Source: Cupriavidus sp. D384 (GTDB taxonomy: Bacteria > Pseudomonadota > Gammaproteobacteria > Burkholderiales > Burkholderiaceae). Taken from it: a DNA stretch of 64,000 nt. Positions 19,269-27,809 of this stretch are shown piece after piece; positions within the stretch are counted from its first letter, which is position 1, and every line of letters starts with the position of its first letter. The translations under genes and the position numbers were made by a program. The notes below the pieces were generated by a model, which searched no databases, was not told where the DNA came from, and saw only the letters and a program-made list of their open reading frames with translations. The stretch spans positions 62,001 to 126,000 of the forward strand of contig NZ_BBQI01000102.1 of NCBI RefSeq assembly GCF_001652915.1, written 5' to 3'.

Positions 19269-20915
19269 ATGGCGCAGGCGCTGATTCGATGGCAAGGATC
19301 CGGCCCGGTGCCCGCCGGGGCGCCGGGGCGCGGATGGCGCCGCGCGCGGCCGCTGGCGTGGCTGGTTGTCATGTCGGTCTGGCTGGCCCTGGTTGGTGGA
19401 TGCGCGAGCCTGCCCGCCAATGCCGGGCGCACTCCCAGCTACGCCGCCACCGATACCGGCAGCACGCTGCTGGCGCGGACATTGTCACCACGGCTGGCGC
19501 AGAATCCCGGGCAGTCGATCTTCTACCCGCTCGGCGCGGGGCCCGACGCACTGACGGCGCGCATGGCCCTGGCGCGGGCCGCGCAGAAGACGCTGGACCT
19601 GCAGTACTACATCTACGACGTCGATACCACCGGTAGCGCGCTGCTGGGCGAGTTGATCGACGCCGCCGATCGCGGCGTGCGCGTGCGCATCCTGCTGGAC
19701 GACATTCATACCGGCAAGCAGGACAAGACCTGGGCGGCGGTCGATTCGCACCCGAACATCGAGGTGCGCATTTTCAACCCGTTTGCCAACCGCAACGCCC
19801 GCTGGGTGGAACTGCTGTTCGATTTCGGCCGCCTTAACCGCCGCATGCACAACAAGCAGATGACGGTGGACAACCTGGTGTCGATCATGGGCGGGCGCAA
19901 TATCGGCGACGCGTATTTCGCGGCCAAGCCCGACATGGCGTTCAGCGACCTGGACGTGATGGTGGCCGGGCCCGCGGTGCCGGCCGCCAGCAAGGTGTTC
20001 GACGAATACTGGAACAGCGAGAGCGCCTACCCCGTTGCCACCCTGACCCCGGAAGGCAAGGAGGTCCCTGACGAACTGCGCGCGTTCCGCAAGCAGATCG
20101 AGGTCAAGGGCGACATGGCGCGTGCCAGCCCGTTCGTGCAGGAGCTGCTGGATTCCGGCCTGGCGCGCGGTATCGAGTCGGGCCACCTGCCCGGCTACAT
20201 GGGCGCCGCGCGGGTGATTGCCGACAAGGCCGACAAGATCGAGGAATCGTCGGATGACCCGTCGACCCACGCCATCCCGCAACTGCGCGCGCTGCTGGAA
20301 AAGGCCCGGACGGAACTGGTGCTGGTGTCGCCGTACTTCGTGCCCAACAAGAAGGGCGAGGCCTGGCTGGCCGCGATGGTCAAGCGCGGCGTCAAGGTGC
20401 GCGTGCTGACCAATTCGTTCGCCGCCACCGACGTTGCGGCGGTGCATGCCGGCTACGCACCCACGCGCAAGCGGCTGCTGGAGGCCGGGGTGGAACTCTA
20501 CGAGCTGAAACCCACGGCCGATGCCGAACTGGTACGCAGCCGCGCGCCCAGGTCGCGCATGTTCGCGTCGAGCCGCGCAAGCCTGCATGCCAAGGCCTAT
20601 GTGGTGGACCGCCAGGCGCTGTTCATCGGATCGATGAACCTGGACCCGCGTTCGATCAAGCTCAATACCGAGATGGGCGTGGTGCTGGACAGCCCGGCGC
20701 TGGCCAGGCTGCTGGTGGAGGACATGGACCGCCGGCTGCTCGATATCGCCTACCGGGTGGGCCTGATGACCAGCGACAGCGGTGCGGAATCGCTGACGTG
20801 GACCACGCGCGACAACGGCAAGGAAACGACCTACGATCACGAACCCGGCATGAGCGCGTGGCAGCACATGGGCATCGGCATCCTGCAGGTCCTGCCCGTG
20901 GAGGACCAGCTGTAG
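19269..20915 (+). CDS. Cardiolipin synthase / phospholipase D-like lipoprotein (ClsC type)
   Basis: 548 residues. Start ATG at 19269 behind GAGAGGA. A hydrophobic signal ends in the lipobox LVGGC, so it is probably a periplasm-facing lipoprotein. Two HKD motifs are intact: HNKQMTVDN, followed by GGRNIGDAYF, and HAKAYVVDR, followed by GSMNLDPRS. The domain organisation matches ClsC-like phosphatidyltransferases rather than ClsA. It lies 49 bp after the MscS gene on the same strand, which suggests cotranscription and a shared envelope-stress role. Substrate preference is inferred. Confidence 0.88.
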   Translation: MAQALIRWQGSGPVPAGAPGRGWRRARPLAWLVVMSVWLALVGGCASLPANAGRTPSYAATDTGSTLLARTLSPRLAQNPGQSIFYPLGAGPDALTARMALARAAQKTLDLQYYIYDVDTTGSALLGELIDAADRGVRVRILLDDIHTGKQDKTWAAVDSHPNIEVRIFNPFANRNARWVELLFDFGRLNRRMHNKQMTVDNLVSIMGGRNIGDAYFAAKPDMAFSDLDVMVAGPAVPAASKVFDEYWNSESAYPVATLTPEGKEVPDELRAFRKQIEVKGDMARASPFVQELLDSGLARGIESGHLPGYMGAARVIADKADKIEESSDDPSTHAIPQLRALLEKARTELVLVSPYFVPNKKGEAWLAAMVKRGVKVRVLTNSFAATDVAAVHAGYAPTRKRLLEAGVELYELKPTADAELVRSRAPRSRMFASSRASLHAKAYVVDRQALFIGSMNLDPRSIKLNTEMGVVLDSPALARLLVEDMDRRLLDIAYRVGLMTSDSGAESLTWTTRDNGKETTYDHEPGMSAWQHMGIGILQVLPVEDQL

Positions 20916-20950
20916 GCCAGGCGCTGCGCGCGGCCTTGGCCCCGGCCTGG

Positions 20951-21418
20951 CTAGGGTTGCGAAGTGCCGGCGCCGCCCGGCTGCAGCAATTGCAGCAGGT
21001 AATCCTGCAGGCGCGACAACTCCACCGCGATGCCGCCCGGAAACCCCTGGCGGTTGCCGCGCTTGTCGATCAGCAGTTCGGCGACGAAGGCGGACACGGC
21101 GGCGGCATTGCCCAGCGCGGCCAGGTGGTTGCCGATGCGCGGATAGGCGTAGAACAGTTCCAGCGGCCGTATTTCGCGCGGCAGCTGGGCCAGCCACCTG
21201 AGCGCTACCGGCGTGAGCGACAGGTTGACCGGGTCCGGCGCCTGGCGCTGTTCGCTCCAGTCGATCCGCGCCGATGCGGGCGGGTCGCCATCCAGTACCT
21301 TCTTGGCTTCTTCGACCGTGACGAATTCGAACGACAGGGGATCCATGGTGGGTGGCTCGATGTAGGCAGGGCGCGCGGTGGTCTGCCCATTCGGGTCAGA
21401 ATTGGCGCTGCCGCCCAT
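20951..21418 (-). CDS. Hypothetical protein
   Basis: About 155 residues from the ATG at 21418 (MGGSANSDPNGQ); an ATG at 21346 (MDPLSFEFVTVEEAKK) is an alternative, and neither has a strong ribosome-binding site. It is soluble with a helical C-terminal half (AAAVSAFVAELLIDKRGNRQGF, ELSRLQDYLLQLLQ). No family is recognised. It converges on the cardiolipin synthase gene, ending 36 bp from it. Confidence 0.6.
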   Translation of the reverse strand: MGGSANSDPNGQTTARPAYIEPPTMDPLSFEFVTVEEAKKVLDGDPPASARIDWSEQRQAPDPVNLSLTPVALRWLAQLPREIRPLELFYAYPRIGNHLAALGNAAAVSAFVAELLIDKRGNRQGFPGGIAVELSRLQDYLLQLLQPGGAGTSQP

Positions 21419-21569
21419 GTTAACGGATCGGTGAAGCGAATCTTTAGCGGCAATGTATCGGCACGGGCCGGCGCACGTGTGGGGGCGCAAAACTCATGGC
21501 TGGCCGCCCGAACGATCATGGCAGGAAAACGCCCGTTTGCCACACTGCAGGCATGAACTGGAGCCTGCC

Positions 21570-21836
21570 ATGACCTGGGATCTGCTGATCGAATCGGACT
21601 GCGTGCCCGTGAAGCTGCGCGCGGGTGCCCATGTGACCTGCCGCGCCGGCCGGTTGTGGATCACCGTCGAGCACCGGCGTGCGCGGCCATCGGCGGATAT
21701 CGTCCTGTCGGCCGGCCAGCAATGCCGCGTGGAAGAAGACGGCGTCTATTTCCTGAGCGCGCTGCGCGCGCTGGGCGCGGTGCAATGCCACATCACGCCG
21801 GCCGCCCAGCAAAATCTGGTGCTGCGCCCGGCCTGA
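21570..21836 (+). CDS. DUF2917 family protein
   Basis: 88 residues with GGAG before the ATG. The sequence KLRAGAHVTCRAGRLWITVEHRRARPSADIVLSAG fits the short DUF2917 cupin-like fold common in Burkholderiales. There is no signal peptide. The last 44 bases overlap convergently the 3' end of the LysR gene. Function is unknown; relatives often sit next to regulators. Confidence 0.7.
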   Translation: MTWDLLIESDCVPVKLRAGAHVTCRAGRLWITVEHRRARPSADIVLSAGQQCRVEEDGVYFLSALRALGAVQCHITPAAQQNLVLRPA

Positions 21837-22734
21837 CGCGCGCCGCTTCGTCGGCAATCCAGGCGGCCACGTGGCGCACATCCTCGCGCGGGCTTTCGGT
21901 GGCGTGGATCAGCCAGAACGCGTTGGGGCTGGGCATGAGCGCGCCCGCCGTGGTGACCACGTTCAGCTGGCCGCCCTCGATCAGCGGCTGAATCAGCTCC
22001 AGGCGTCCGAGCGCCACGCCTTGCCCCGCCAGTGCAGCGTGAATCACCTGGTCATACTGGTTGATGCGCAGGATGCCGCGCCGGCTGGCCTGGCGGTAGC
22101 CCTGCGCACCGAGCCAATTGCGCCAGTGCAGCCAGGGCCGCGGATCGTCGAATTCGAGCAAGGGCAGTTCGGCCAGTGCTTCGGCAGAGGTGACGCGCGT
22201 GGCGCCCAGCGCCGGGTTGGCAACGGGCGCGATGGTTTCGTCGAACAAGCGCATGGCATGCGGCGGCGCGGCCGATGCCGGGCAATAGCGGATGGCGAGG
22301 TCGATGCCATCGGCACGCAGGTCGCTGATCTGGTTGCTGGCGGACAGCCGCACGTCGAGTTCTGGATACCGGCGCTGCAGGCTGCCCAGCCGCGGCAGCA
22401 GCCAGAGGCCGGCCACGCCGATGCTGGCCGTGACCGTGACGGGCTGGCGCCCATCGCGCTTGCGCAGTTCGGCCGCCACATCCTGCAGTTGCTGCACCGC
22501 GCCGTCTGCGCTGCGAAACAGCCGTTCGCCCTCGGGCGTGAAGGCCACGCCGCGATGCTGGCGCACGAACAGGCGTACCTGGAGCTGGTCTTCCAGGGCG
22601 CGGATCTGCCGGCTGACGGCCGATTGGGTCAGGCACAGGTCGTCGGCCGCCTGGGTGATGCTCATGCGCCGGCCCACGGCCACGAAGCCCTTGAGCAGAT
22701 CGAGCGGAAACAGGCGAACGAGCGGGACGGACAT
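21793..22734 (-). CDS. LysR-type regulator (GcvA-like)
   Basis: 313 residues. The N-terminal winged helix is GFVAVGRRMSITQAADDLCLTQSAVSRQIRALEDQL, and the effector domain ends with a GcvA-like HWRNWLGAQGYRQASRRG stretch. It diverges from an MFS transporter gene, and a 14-bp palindrome lies in the gap near that gene. The usual logic for such a pair is regulation of the transporter in response to its substrate; the substrate is not known. Confidence 0.9.
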   Translation of the reverse strand: MSVPLVRLFPLDLLKGFVAVGRRMSITQAADDLCLTQSAVSRQIRALEDQLQVRLFVRQHRGVAFTPEGERLFRSADGAVQQLQDVAAELRKRDGRQPVTVTASIGVAGLWLLPRLGSLQRRYPELDVRLSASNQISDLRADGIDLAIRYCPASAAPPHAMRLFDETIAPVANPALGATRVTSAEALAELPLLEFDDPRPWLHWRNWLGAQGYRQASRRGILRINQYDQVIHAALAGQGVALGRLELIQPLIEGGQLNVVTTAGALMPSPNAFWLIHATESPREDVRHVAAWIADEAARVRPGAAPDFAGRPA

Positions 22735-22865
22735 GGCAAAGCCTCACGATGGCGCTGGCGAGCCTCATTACAGCACGGATTGTCTTCCTGCAGCCATGCG
22801 CGTATGGAATGGCAATGCGACTGAAATCTCGTTTGAACCGGTGCCCGGATTGGCTTGAAATAAAG

Positions 22866-22879
22866 CGGTTTCGAAACCG
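22866..22879. promoter_or_regulatory. Perfect 14-bp palindrome before the MFS gene
   Basis: CGGTTTCGAAACCG lies 18 bp before the MFS start codon, downstream of a plausible promoter (TTGAAC about 17 bp from TGAAAT). It is a candidate operator in the LysR/MFS gap, although it does not show the T-N11-A form typical of LysR sites, so another regulator is possible. Confidence 0.4.
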
Positions 22880-22897
22880 TCATCACTGGAGTTCGCC

Positions 22898-24163
22898 ATG
22901 TCACCTCGTCAGCCTTCGCATGATGCCAGCGCATTGCAGCCTGCCGGATCGCCGCCCTGGTGGCGCGATAGCGTCTTCCTGCTGCTGGCCGCCGGGCTGG
23001 TGATGGGCCTGGCGCTGGGCGTGCGCCATGTGCAGGGCTTGTTCCTGCTGCCGGTGATTGCCGAACGGGGCTGGACGCGCGAGACGTTCGGGTTTGCGAT
23101 GGCCGTGCAGAACCTGGTCTGGGGCATCGCCCAGCCGCTGACCGGCATGGTGGCCGATCGTTTCGGCTCCTGGAAGGTGATGCTGGGTGGGCTGGCGCTG
23201 TATGCGGCCGGGCTCTGGGGCATGGCGCTGGCGCCTTCGTCGATGGCGTTCGTGCTGGCGGCCGGCATCTGTATCGGCATTGCGCAGTCCGGCACGACAT
23301 TCGGCGTGGTCTATGGCGCGCTGAGCCGCATGGTGCCGCCTGAACAGCGCAGCCGCACGCTGGGCATCGCCGGGGCGCTCGGTGGCATCGGGCAGTTCCT
23401 GATGGTGCCGTCGGCGCAGGCGCTGATGTCGGTGGCGGGCTGGCAACTGGCGTTGCTCGTCTTTGCCGTGGCGGCACTGGTGCTGTTGCCGTTCGCGCTG
23501 CCGTTCCGGGATCGGCCGGCAGGTGGCGATGCCCCGGGCAACCAGCCGTCGATGCTGGCCGCCGTCCGCGAGGCCTTCGGCCATTCGGGGTTCTGGCTGC
23601 TCAATTTTGGCTTTCTGGCCTGCGGCTTCCAGCTTGCGTTCATCGCCAACCATCTGCCCGCCTACCTGCGCGACCACGGGATGCAGCCGGCCAGCGCGAT
23701 GATTGCACTGGCCATCATCGCGCTGGCGAATATCGCGGGGACCTATGCGTTTGGCTGGCTGGGCGGCCGGCATGTGAAGAAGTACCTGCTGGCGGGCATC
23801 TACCTGACGCGGACATCGGCCATGGCGCTGTTCCTGCTGCTGCCGCTCAGCCCGGCCACACTGTACGGGTTTGCTGCCGTGATGGGCTTCCTGTGGCTGG
23901 GCACGGTACCGCTGACCAGCGGCATCGTCTCGCAGGTGTTTGGCGTACGCTACATCACCACGCTGTTCGGCTTTGTGTTCTTTGGTCACCAGTTGGGGTC
24001 GTTCCTGGGCGTCTGGCTTGGGGGGCTGGTGTTCGAACTGACCCATTCCTATGATCTGGTGTGGATGGGTGCGATGGCGCTGGGTGTGGTCGCCGCGGCA
24101 TTGCACTGGCCCATCGACGACCGCGAGATCGTGCGTACGCCATGGCAGGGGCTGCGGCCTTGA
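22898..24163 (+). CDS. MFS transporter (OFA/monocarboxylate-type)
   Basis: 421 residues with 12 membrane helices. The N-terminal segment (LGVRHVQGLFLLPVIAERGW) and motif A-like GMVADRFGSWKVMLGG resemble the oxalate/formate-monocarboxylate group. A cytoplasmic loop (PSMLAAVREAFGHSGFW) separates the two six-helix halves. It is divergent from the LysR regulator. It is predicted to import a small organic acid; the substrate is inferred only from family resemblance. Confidence 0.87.
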   Translation: MSPRQPSHDASALQPAGSPPWWRDSVFLLLAAGLVMGLALGVRHVQGLFLLPVIAERGWTRETFGFAMAVQNLVWGIAQPLTGMVADRFGSWKVMLGGLALYAAGLWGMALAPSSMAFVLAAGICIGIAQSGTTFGVVYGALSRMVPPEQRSRTLGIAGALGGIGQFLMVPSAQALMSVAGWQLALLVFAVAALVLLPFALPFRDRPAGGDAPGNQPSMLAAVREAFGHSGFWLLNFGFLACGFQLAFIANHLPAYLRDHGMQPASAMIALAIIALANIAGTYAFGWLGGRHVKKYLLAGIYLTRTSAMALFLLLPLSPATLYGFAAVMGFLWLGTVPLTSGIVSQVFGVRYITTLFGFVFFGHQLGSFLGVWLGGLVFELTHSYDLVWMGAMALGVVAAALHWPIDDREIVRTPWQGLRP

Positions 24164-24287
24164 GTGCCCGCATGGAATAAAAGGCCGGCCTGGCGTGTTT
24201 ATGCATCAGGCAGGCTGCGTGCCGGGCGCGGGAGGTGGAGTATGCTTGGCACGCCAGTCCTGTCATTCCAGATATCCGGAGGCCGCC

Positions 24288-24803
24288 ATGCCGTTTCGAT
24301 TTTCCGTTTGGACGGGCGCCGTCGCGGCGGCCCTTGTGTTGAGCGCATGCGCATCGCTGCAGCCGGTGGAAACCGGGCAAAAGCTGATCGGCAGCCCGCA
24401 GGCAGCCGTGCAGCAGGCGTTTGGTGCGCCCACCGATACGTTCCAGATGACCAATGGCGCGCAGCGCTGGATCTATTCGAAGCAACCCTACGGCTACGAA
24501 ATCTACGCGGCCGACTTCGACGCCGGCGGCAAGCTGACCGATTTCCGCCAGATGCTGACCGAGAACGAGATCTACACCGCGCGGCCCGGCCAATGGACCA
24601 AGCAGGACGTACTGGAACGCTGGGGACGGCCCAAGGAGCCGATCCAGTACTACGCGCTGATGAAGCGCGAGGCCTGGTCGTACCGGATGTACCTGCCCGG
24701 CTACGTGCCGGCGCATTTCAGCGCGTATTTCGACGATAACGGCGTACTCGACCGGACGATGATCATCCAGGATTCGCGCGGCGGCGAGCGCAGCCGCAAG
24801 TAG
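24288..24803 (+). CDS. Lipoprotein of unknown function
   Basis: 171 residues with GGAGG seven bases before the ATG. The signal peptide ends in the lipobox LSAC (Cys about residue 21). The mature domain (GSPQAAVQQAFGAPTDTFQ, GARRW-like GAQRWIYSKQPYGYEIYAADF) resembles small SmpA/OmlA-like repeats: a GxPxxxVxxxFGxP pattern appears twice (the second is QDVLERWGRPKEPIQYYAL). It probably resides in the outer membrane. Function is not known. Confidence 0.75.
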   Translation: MPFRFSVWTGAVAAALVLSACASLQPVETGQKLIGSPQAAVQQAFGAPTDTFQMTNGAQRWIYSKQPYGYEIYAADFDAGGKLTDFRQMLTENEIYTARPGQWTKQDVLERWGRPKEPIQYYALMKREAWSYRMYLPGYVPAHFSAYFDDNGVLDRTMIIQDSRGGERSRK

Positions 24804-24953
24804 GCAGGCGCCTGCACCCCTGCGATCCCCGGCGGGCCGTCCTGGCCCCGGCAACGCCGGACGACGATCCGTTGGTCAACGGCAACCGGGTGTTCGACCG
24901 CCGCTACTGGACCACCACCTACGACGGCTTCGTGCTGCCGGCGGCCTGTCTGC
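24804..24953 (+). other. Short gap with a possible coding remnant
   Basis: One forward frame of this gap reads DDDPLVNGNRVFDRRYW and continues TTTYDGFVLPAACLPS before a stop near 24978, inside the end of the next gene. It has no start codon and no ribosome-binding site. The composition looks protein-like, so it may be a leftover gene end; it may also be chance in GC-rich DNA. Confidence 0.2.
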
Positions 24954-25304
24954 CTAGCCCCGCCGTACCGCCGTGACCTTGCCGCCCATCACGTCGATGG
25001 TGCGCCGCTGCGGGTTGTAGTCCATCGTGCCCGGCATGTGCTGGCCTTCGCGATTGCCGAAGCGCCACGCGCAGCCTTCGAGCAATTTTGCGGCGTCGGC
25101 CTCGGTCTTGCCGATCAGCGCGTTGTCGCCAAGCTTGTCGGCCTGGCAGCCTTCGGGCGTGCCGCGCCCGCCCTGCGGGCCAGGGTTGGGCACGCCTGTG
25201 GCCGGTGGCTGCGGCGCCTGCGGCTGCGCGGCGCAGCCCGCTATCATCGTGGCCATTGCCACGGCGCCCGCGCAGGCCATTCCTTTCCAGTTCGATGCAG
25301 TCAT
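24954..25304 (-). CDS. I78-family peptidase-inhibitor-like lipoprotein
   Basis: 116 residues; ATG behind AGGAG. The signal peptide ends in the lipobox MIAGC. After a Pro/Gln-rich linker, the domain GDNALIGKTEADAAKLLEG, then PGTMDYNPQRRTIDVMGGKV, matches the inhibitor I78 family (Aspergillus elastase inhibitor fold). It would act in the periplasm or at the outer membrane against serine proteases. Family resemblance is good over the whole domain; activity is inferred. Confidence 0.8.
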   Translation of the reverse strand: MTASNWKGMACAGAVAMATMIAGCAAQPQAPQPPATGVPNPGPQGGRGTPEGCQADKLGDNALIGKTEADAAKLLEGCAWRFGNREGQHMPGTMDYNPQRRTIDVMGGKVTAVRRG

Positions 25305-25360
25305 GCAGAGACTCCTTGGCACGTGTCAGCGAGCCCCGATTCTAGCGGACGGCTCCACGT

Positions 25361-26326
25361 TCACGGCGACTTGCGCGCCGGCCGCGCGGTGGGTCGCGTG
25401 CGCCCGCGCGGTGCCGGGGCCGCGAACATCGACATGTCGCGCTGGATGCAGCCCAGCAGCGTGTCGGCGGCCATGCCCAGCGGGCGGCCTGCCTTGACCA
25501 GCAGCCGCGCCTTGGCCGCCTCGAACAGCGGATGGGCAATCGGCAGCGTCACCAGGTCGCCTGAAGCCAGTTCGCGATAGGCGGCAAATGCGCCGATCAG
25601 CGTGATGCCGTGATGGCGCTTGACGAAGTGCCGCAGCACGGCCAGCGAATTGGTGGTGAGCGTGGGGCGGATCTGGATATTCTCGGCATAGGCCAGCATC
25701 TGCACGATCTGCCCGAGGCCGAACGCCGGCGGCATCATCGCCAGCGGATAGTCGGCCAGTTCGCGTACGTCCACCCGCGTGCCGCGCAGGGCCAGCGGAT
25801 GCCCGGCATGCAGCAGCAGCACCACGGGCTGGGACGACGTTGCCACCCAGCGCACATCGGCATGTGACGGCGGGTTATAGGCCAGGCCGATATGCGCGCG
25901 GCTTTCGGCCACCTCCTGCAGCACGTTGTTCACGGGCAGGATGTCCACCGTGACGTCGAGCCGCGGGTACTGGGCGCAGAAGTCGGTCAGCACCTCGTCC
26001 ATCAGGCCGTCGACATAGCCCTCGCTGGTGGCAATGCGGATCTGGCCGTGTTGCAGCCCGCGCAGGGCCTGCAGGCGGTCTTCGAACAGTTCCTGCTGCG
26101 CGCGGCAGCCCTGCCAGTACTCCAGCAGATGCAGCGCCACTTCGGTGGGCTGCACGCCACGCGCGTGGCGGTCGAACAGCGGCGCGCCCACCTCGTCCTC
26201 CAGCAGGCGGATCTGGCGCGTGATCACCGATGGCGACGTATTGATGCTGTCGGCTGCGCCCCGGATCGATCCGTGCGTCAGCACCTCGTGGAAATAGCGC
26301 AGCCTGCGCTGGTTCAGTTCTCGCAT
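25361..26326 (-). CDS. LysR-type transcriptional regulator
   Basis: 321 residues from [15 protein letters not shown]. The HTH is [33 protein letters not shown] and the effector domain follows ([18 protein letters not shown]). The C-terminal tail is rich in Arg/Pro. It diverges from the MFS/M81-peptidase operon. The gap contains GTTGCC-N5-GGCAAC, a good LysR-type operator, so it very likely controls that operon. Confidence 0.9.
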   Translation of the reverse strand: MRELNQRRLRYFHEVLTHGSIRGAADSINTSPSVITRQIRLLEDEVGAPLFDRHARGVQPTEVALHLLEYWQGCRAQQELFEDRLQALRGLQHGQIRIATSEGYVDGLMDEVLTDFCAQYPRLDVTVDILPVNNVLQEVAESRAHIGLAYNPPSHADVRWVATSSQPVVLLLHAGHPLALRGTRVDVRELADYPLAMMPPAFGLGQIVQMLAYAENIQIRPTLTTNSLAVLRHFVKRHHGITLIGAFAAYRELASGDLVTLPIAHPLFEAAKARLLVKAGRPLGMAADTLLGCIQRDMSMFAAPAPRGRTRPTARPARKSP

Positions 26327-26341
26327 GTCGAAAGCCAAGCT

Positions 26342-26358
26342 GTTGCCGATTGGGCAAC
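26342..26358. promoter_or_regulatory. LysR-type operator
   Basis: GTTGCC-N5-GGCAAC, a perfect inverted repeat 16 bp from the LysR start and about 125 bp before the divergent MFS gene. Its size and T-N11-A-like symmetry fit a LysR recognition site for autoregulation and control of the MFS operon. Confidence 0.5.
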
Positions 26359-26482
26359 GATAGCCGACTAAAGTTGCTCTTGCTCTGTTTTTTCATCTGA
26401 CCGACGATCCTCCGACAACAAGAAAACAGCGACAGCACAACGTTCATCGCATCCACGAGGACGCCCACAGGAGAGAGATCGA

Positions 26483-27802
26483 ATGTCCACCACACTGCCC
26501 CCACGCACCATGCCGGCGCACGACAGCGCCGCGCAACAGGCGCTGTACCGCAAGCTGAACTGGCGCCTGCTGCCGTTCCTGCTGCTCTGCTATACGTTTG
26601 CCTACCTGGACCGCGTCAACATCGGCTTTGCCAAGCTGCAGATGCAGAGCGACCTGGGCTTCTCCGACGCTGTCTACGGCCTGGGCGCCGGCATCTTTTT
26701 CTTCGGCTATGTGCTGTTCGAGATCCCGAGCAACCTGCTGCTGCCCCGCATCGGCGCACGCAAGACCATCAGCCGCATCCTGGTGCTGTGGGGCCTGACG
26801 TCGGCCGGCATGATGTTCGTGCGCGACGAAACCACGTTCTACGTGATGCGGTTCCTGCTCGGCGTGTTCGAGGCGGGCTTTGCGCCGGGCATGATCTTCT
26901 ACCTGACGTACTGGTACGGGCAGCAGCGCATGGCGCGCGTGATGGCCGTGGTGATGCTGGCCGGGCCCATCGGCGGCATCTTCGGCTCGCCGCTGTCGAC
27001 GTGGCTGATGACCGGCCTGTCGGGTGCGCGCGGCCTGGAAGGCTGGCAGTGGATGTTCCTGGTGGAAGGCCTGCCGTGCGTGCTGCTGGGCGTACTGGCG
27101 CTGCGCGTGCTGGCCGACCGTCCGGCCGATGCCAGGTGGCTGACCGATGCCGAAAAGCGCATGATCGCCGCAGAACTGCACACGCCCGGCGCAGGCCACC
27201 ATTCGTTCGGCCAGGTGGCGCGAGATCCGCGCGTGTACCTGCTGGCCTTCGCCTATTTCACGATGATCTGCGGCATCTATGCCGTCAGCTTCTGGCTGCC
27301 GTCTATCCTCAAGGCGGATGGCGTGACCGACACCATGCAGATCGGCCTGTACTCGATGATTCCGTATATCGCTGCCGCGATCGCCATGGTCGTGATCGGC
27401 CGGCGCTCCGACCGTCGCGGCGAGCGGCGCCTGCACAGCGCGGTGCCTGCCTTCATCGGCGCGGTGGCGCTGGCGGTGGCCACGTTGTCCAGCGGCAACC
27501 TGCCGGTGTCGCTGTTATGCATGACGATTGCCACGGCAATGATGTGGACGGCCTACACGGTGTTCTGGGCCATTCCGTCGCAATACCTGAAGGGCGACGC
27601 CGCGGCGGGCGGCATCGCGCTGATCAACACGATCGGCCTGATCGGCGGCTTCCTGAGCCCGACCATCATCGGCTGGGTGCGCACGGCCACGGGCAGCATG
27701 CAGGCGGGCCTGCTGGTGATGGTGGCACTTCTGGTGGCCGGCGCGGTGACGCTGGTGGTCAATCGCATGCCTGCGCCGCATGGCAGCCCGGCCACGGTCT
27801 GA
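26483..27802 (+). CDS. MFS transporter (anion:cation symporter family)
   Basis: 439 residues, 12 helices, with GGAGAGAG before the ATG. ACS-family signatures are clear: LLPFLLLCYTFAYLDRVNIGF, GYVLFEIPSNLLL and GVFEAGFAPGMIFYLTYWY. This family imports organic anions such as tartrate, phthalate or hydroxyphenylacetate. The next gene (M81 peptidase family) starts 7 bp after its stop, so the two are cotranscribed and the imported compound is probably that enzyme's substrate. Confidence 0.92.
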   Translation: MSTTLPPRTMPAHDSAAQQALYRKLNWRLLPFLLLCYTFAYLDRVNIGFAKLQMQSDLGFSDAVYGLGAGIFFFGYVLFEIPSNLLLPRIGARKTISRILVLWGLTSAGMMFVRDETTFYVMRFLLGVFEAGFAPGMIFYLTYWYGQQRMARVMAVVMLAGPIGGIFGSPLSTWLMTGLSGARGLEGWQWMFLVEGLPCVLLGVLALRVLADRPADARWLTDAEKRMIAAELHTPGAGHHSFGQVARDPRVYLLAFAYFTMICGIYAVSFWLPSILKADGVTDTMQIGLYSMIPYIAAAIAMVVIGRRSDRRGERRLHSAVPAFIGAVALAVATLSSGNLPVSLLCMTIATAMMWTAYTVFWAIPSQYLKGDAAAGGIALINTIGLIGGFLSPTIIGWVRTATGSMQAGLLVMVALLVAGAVTLVVNRMPAPHGSPATV

Positions 27803-27809
27803 AGACAAC

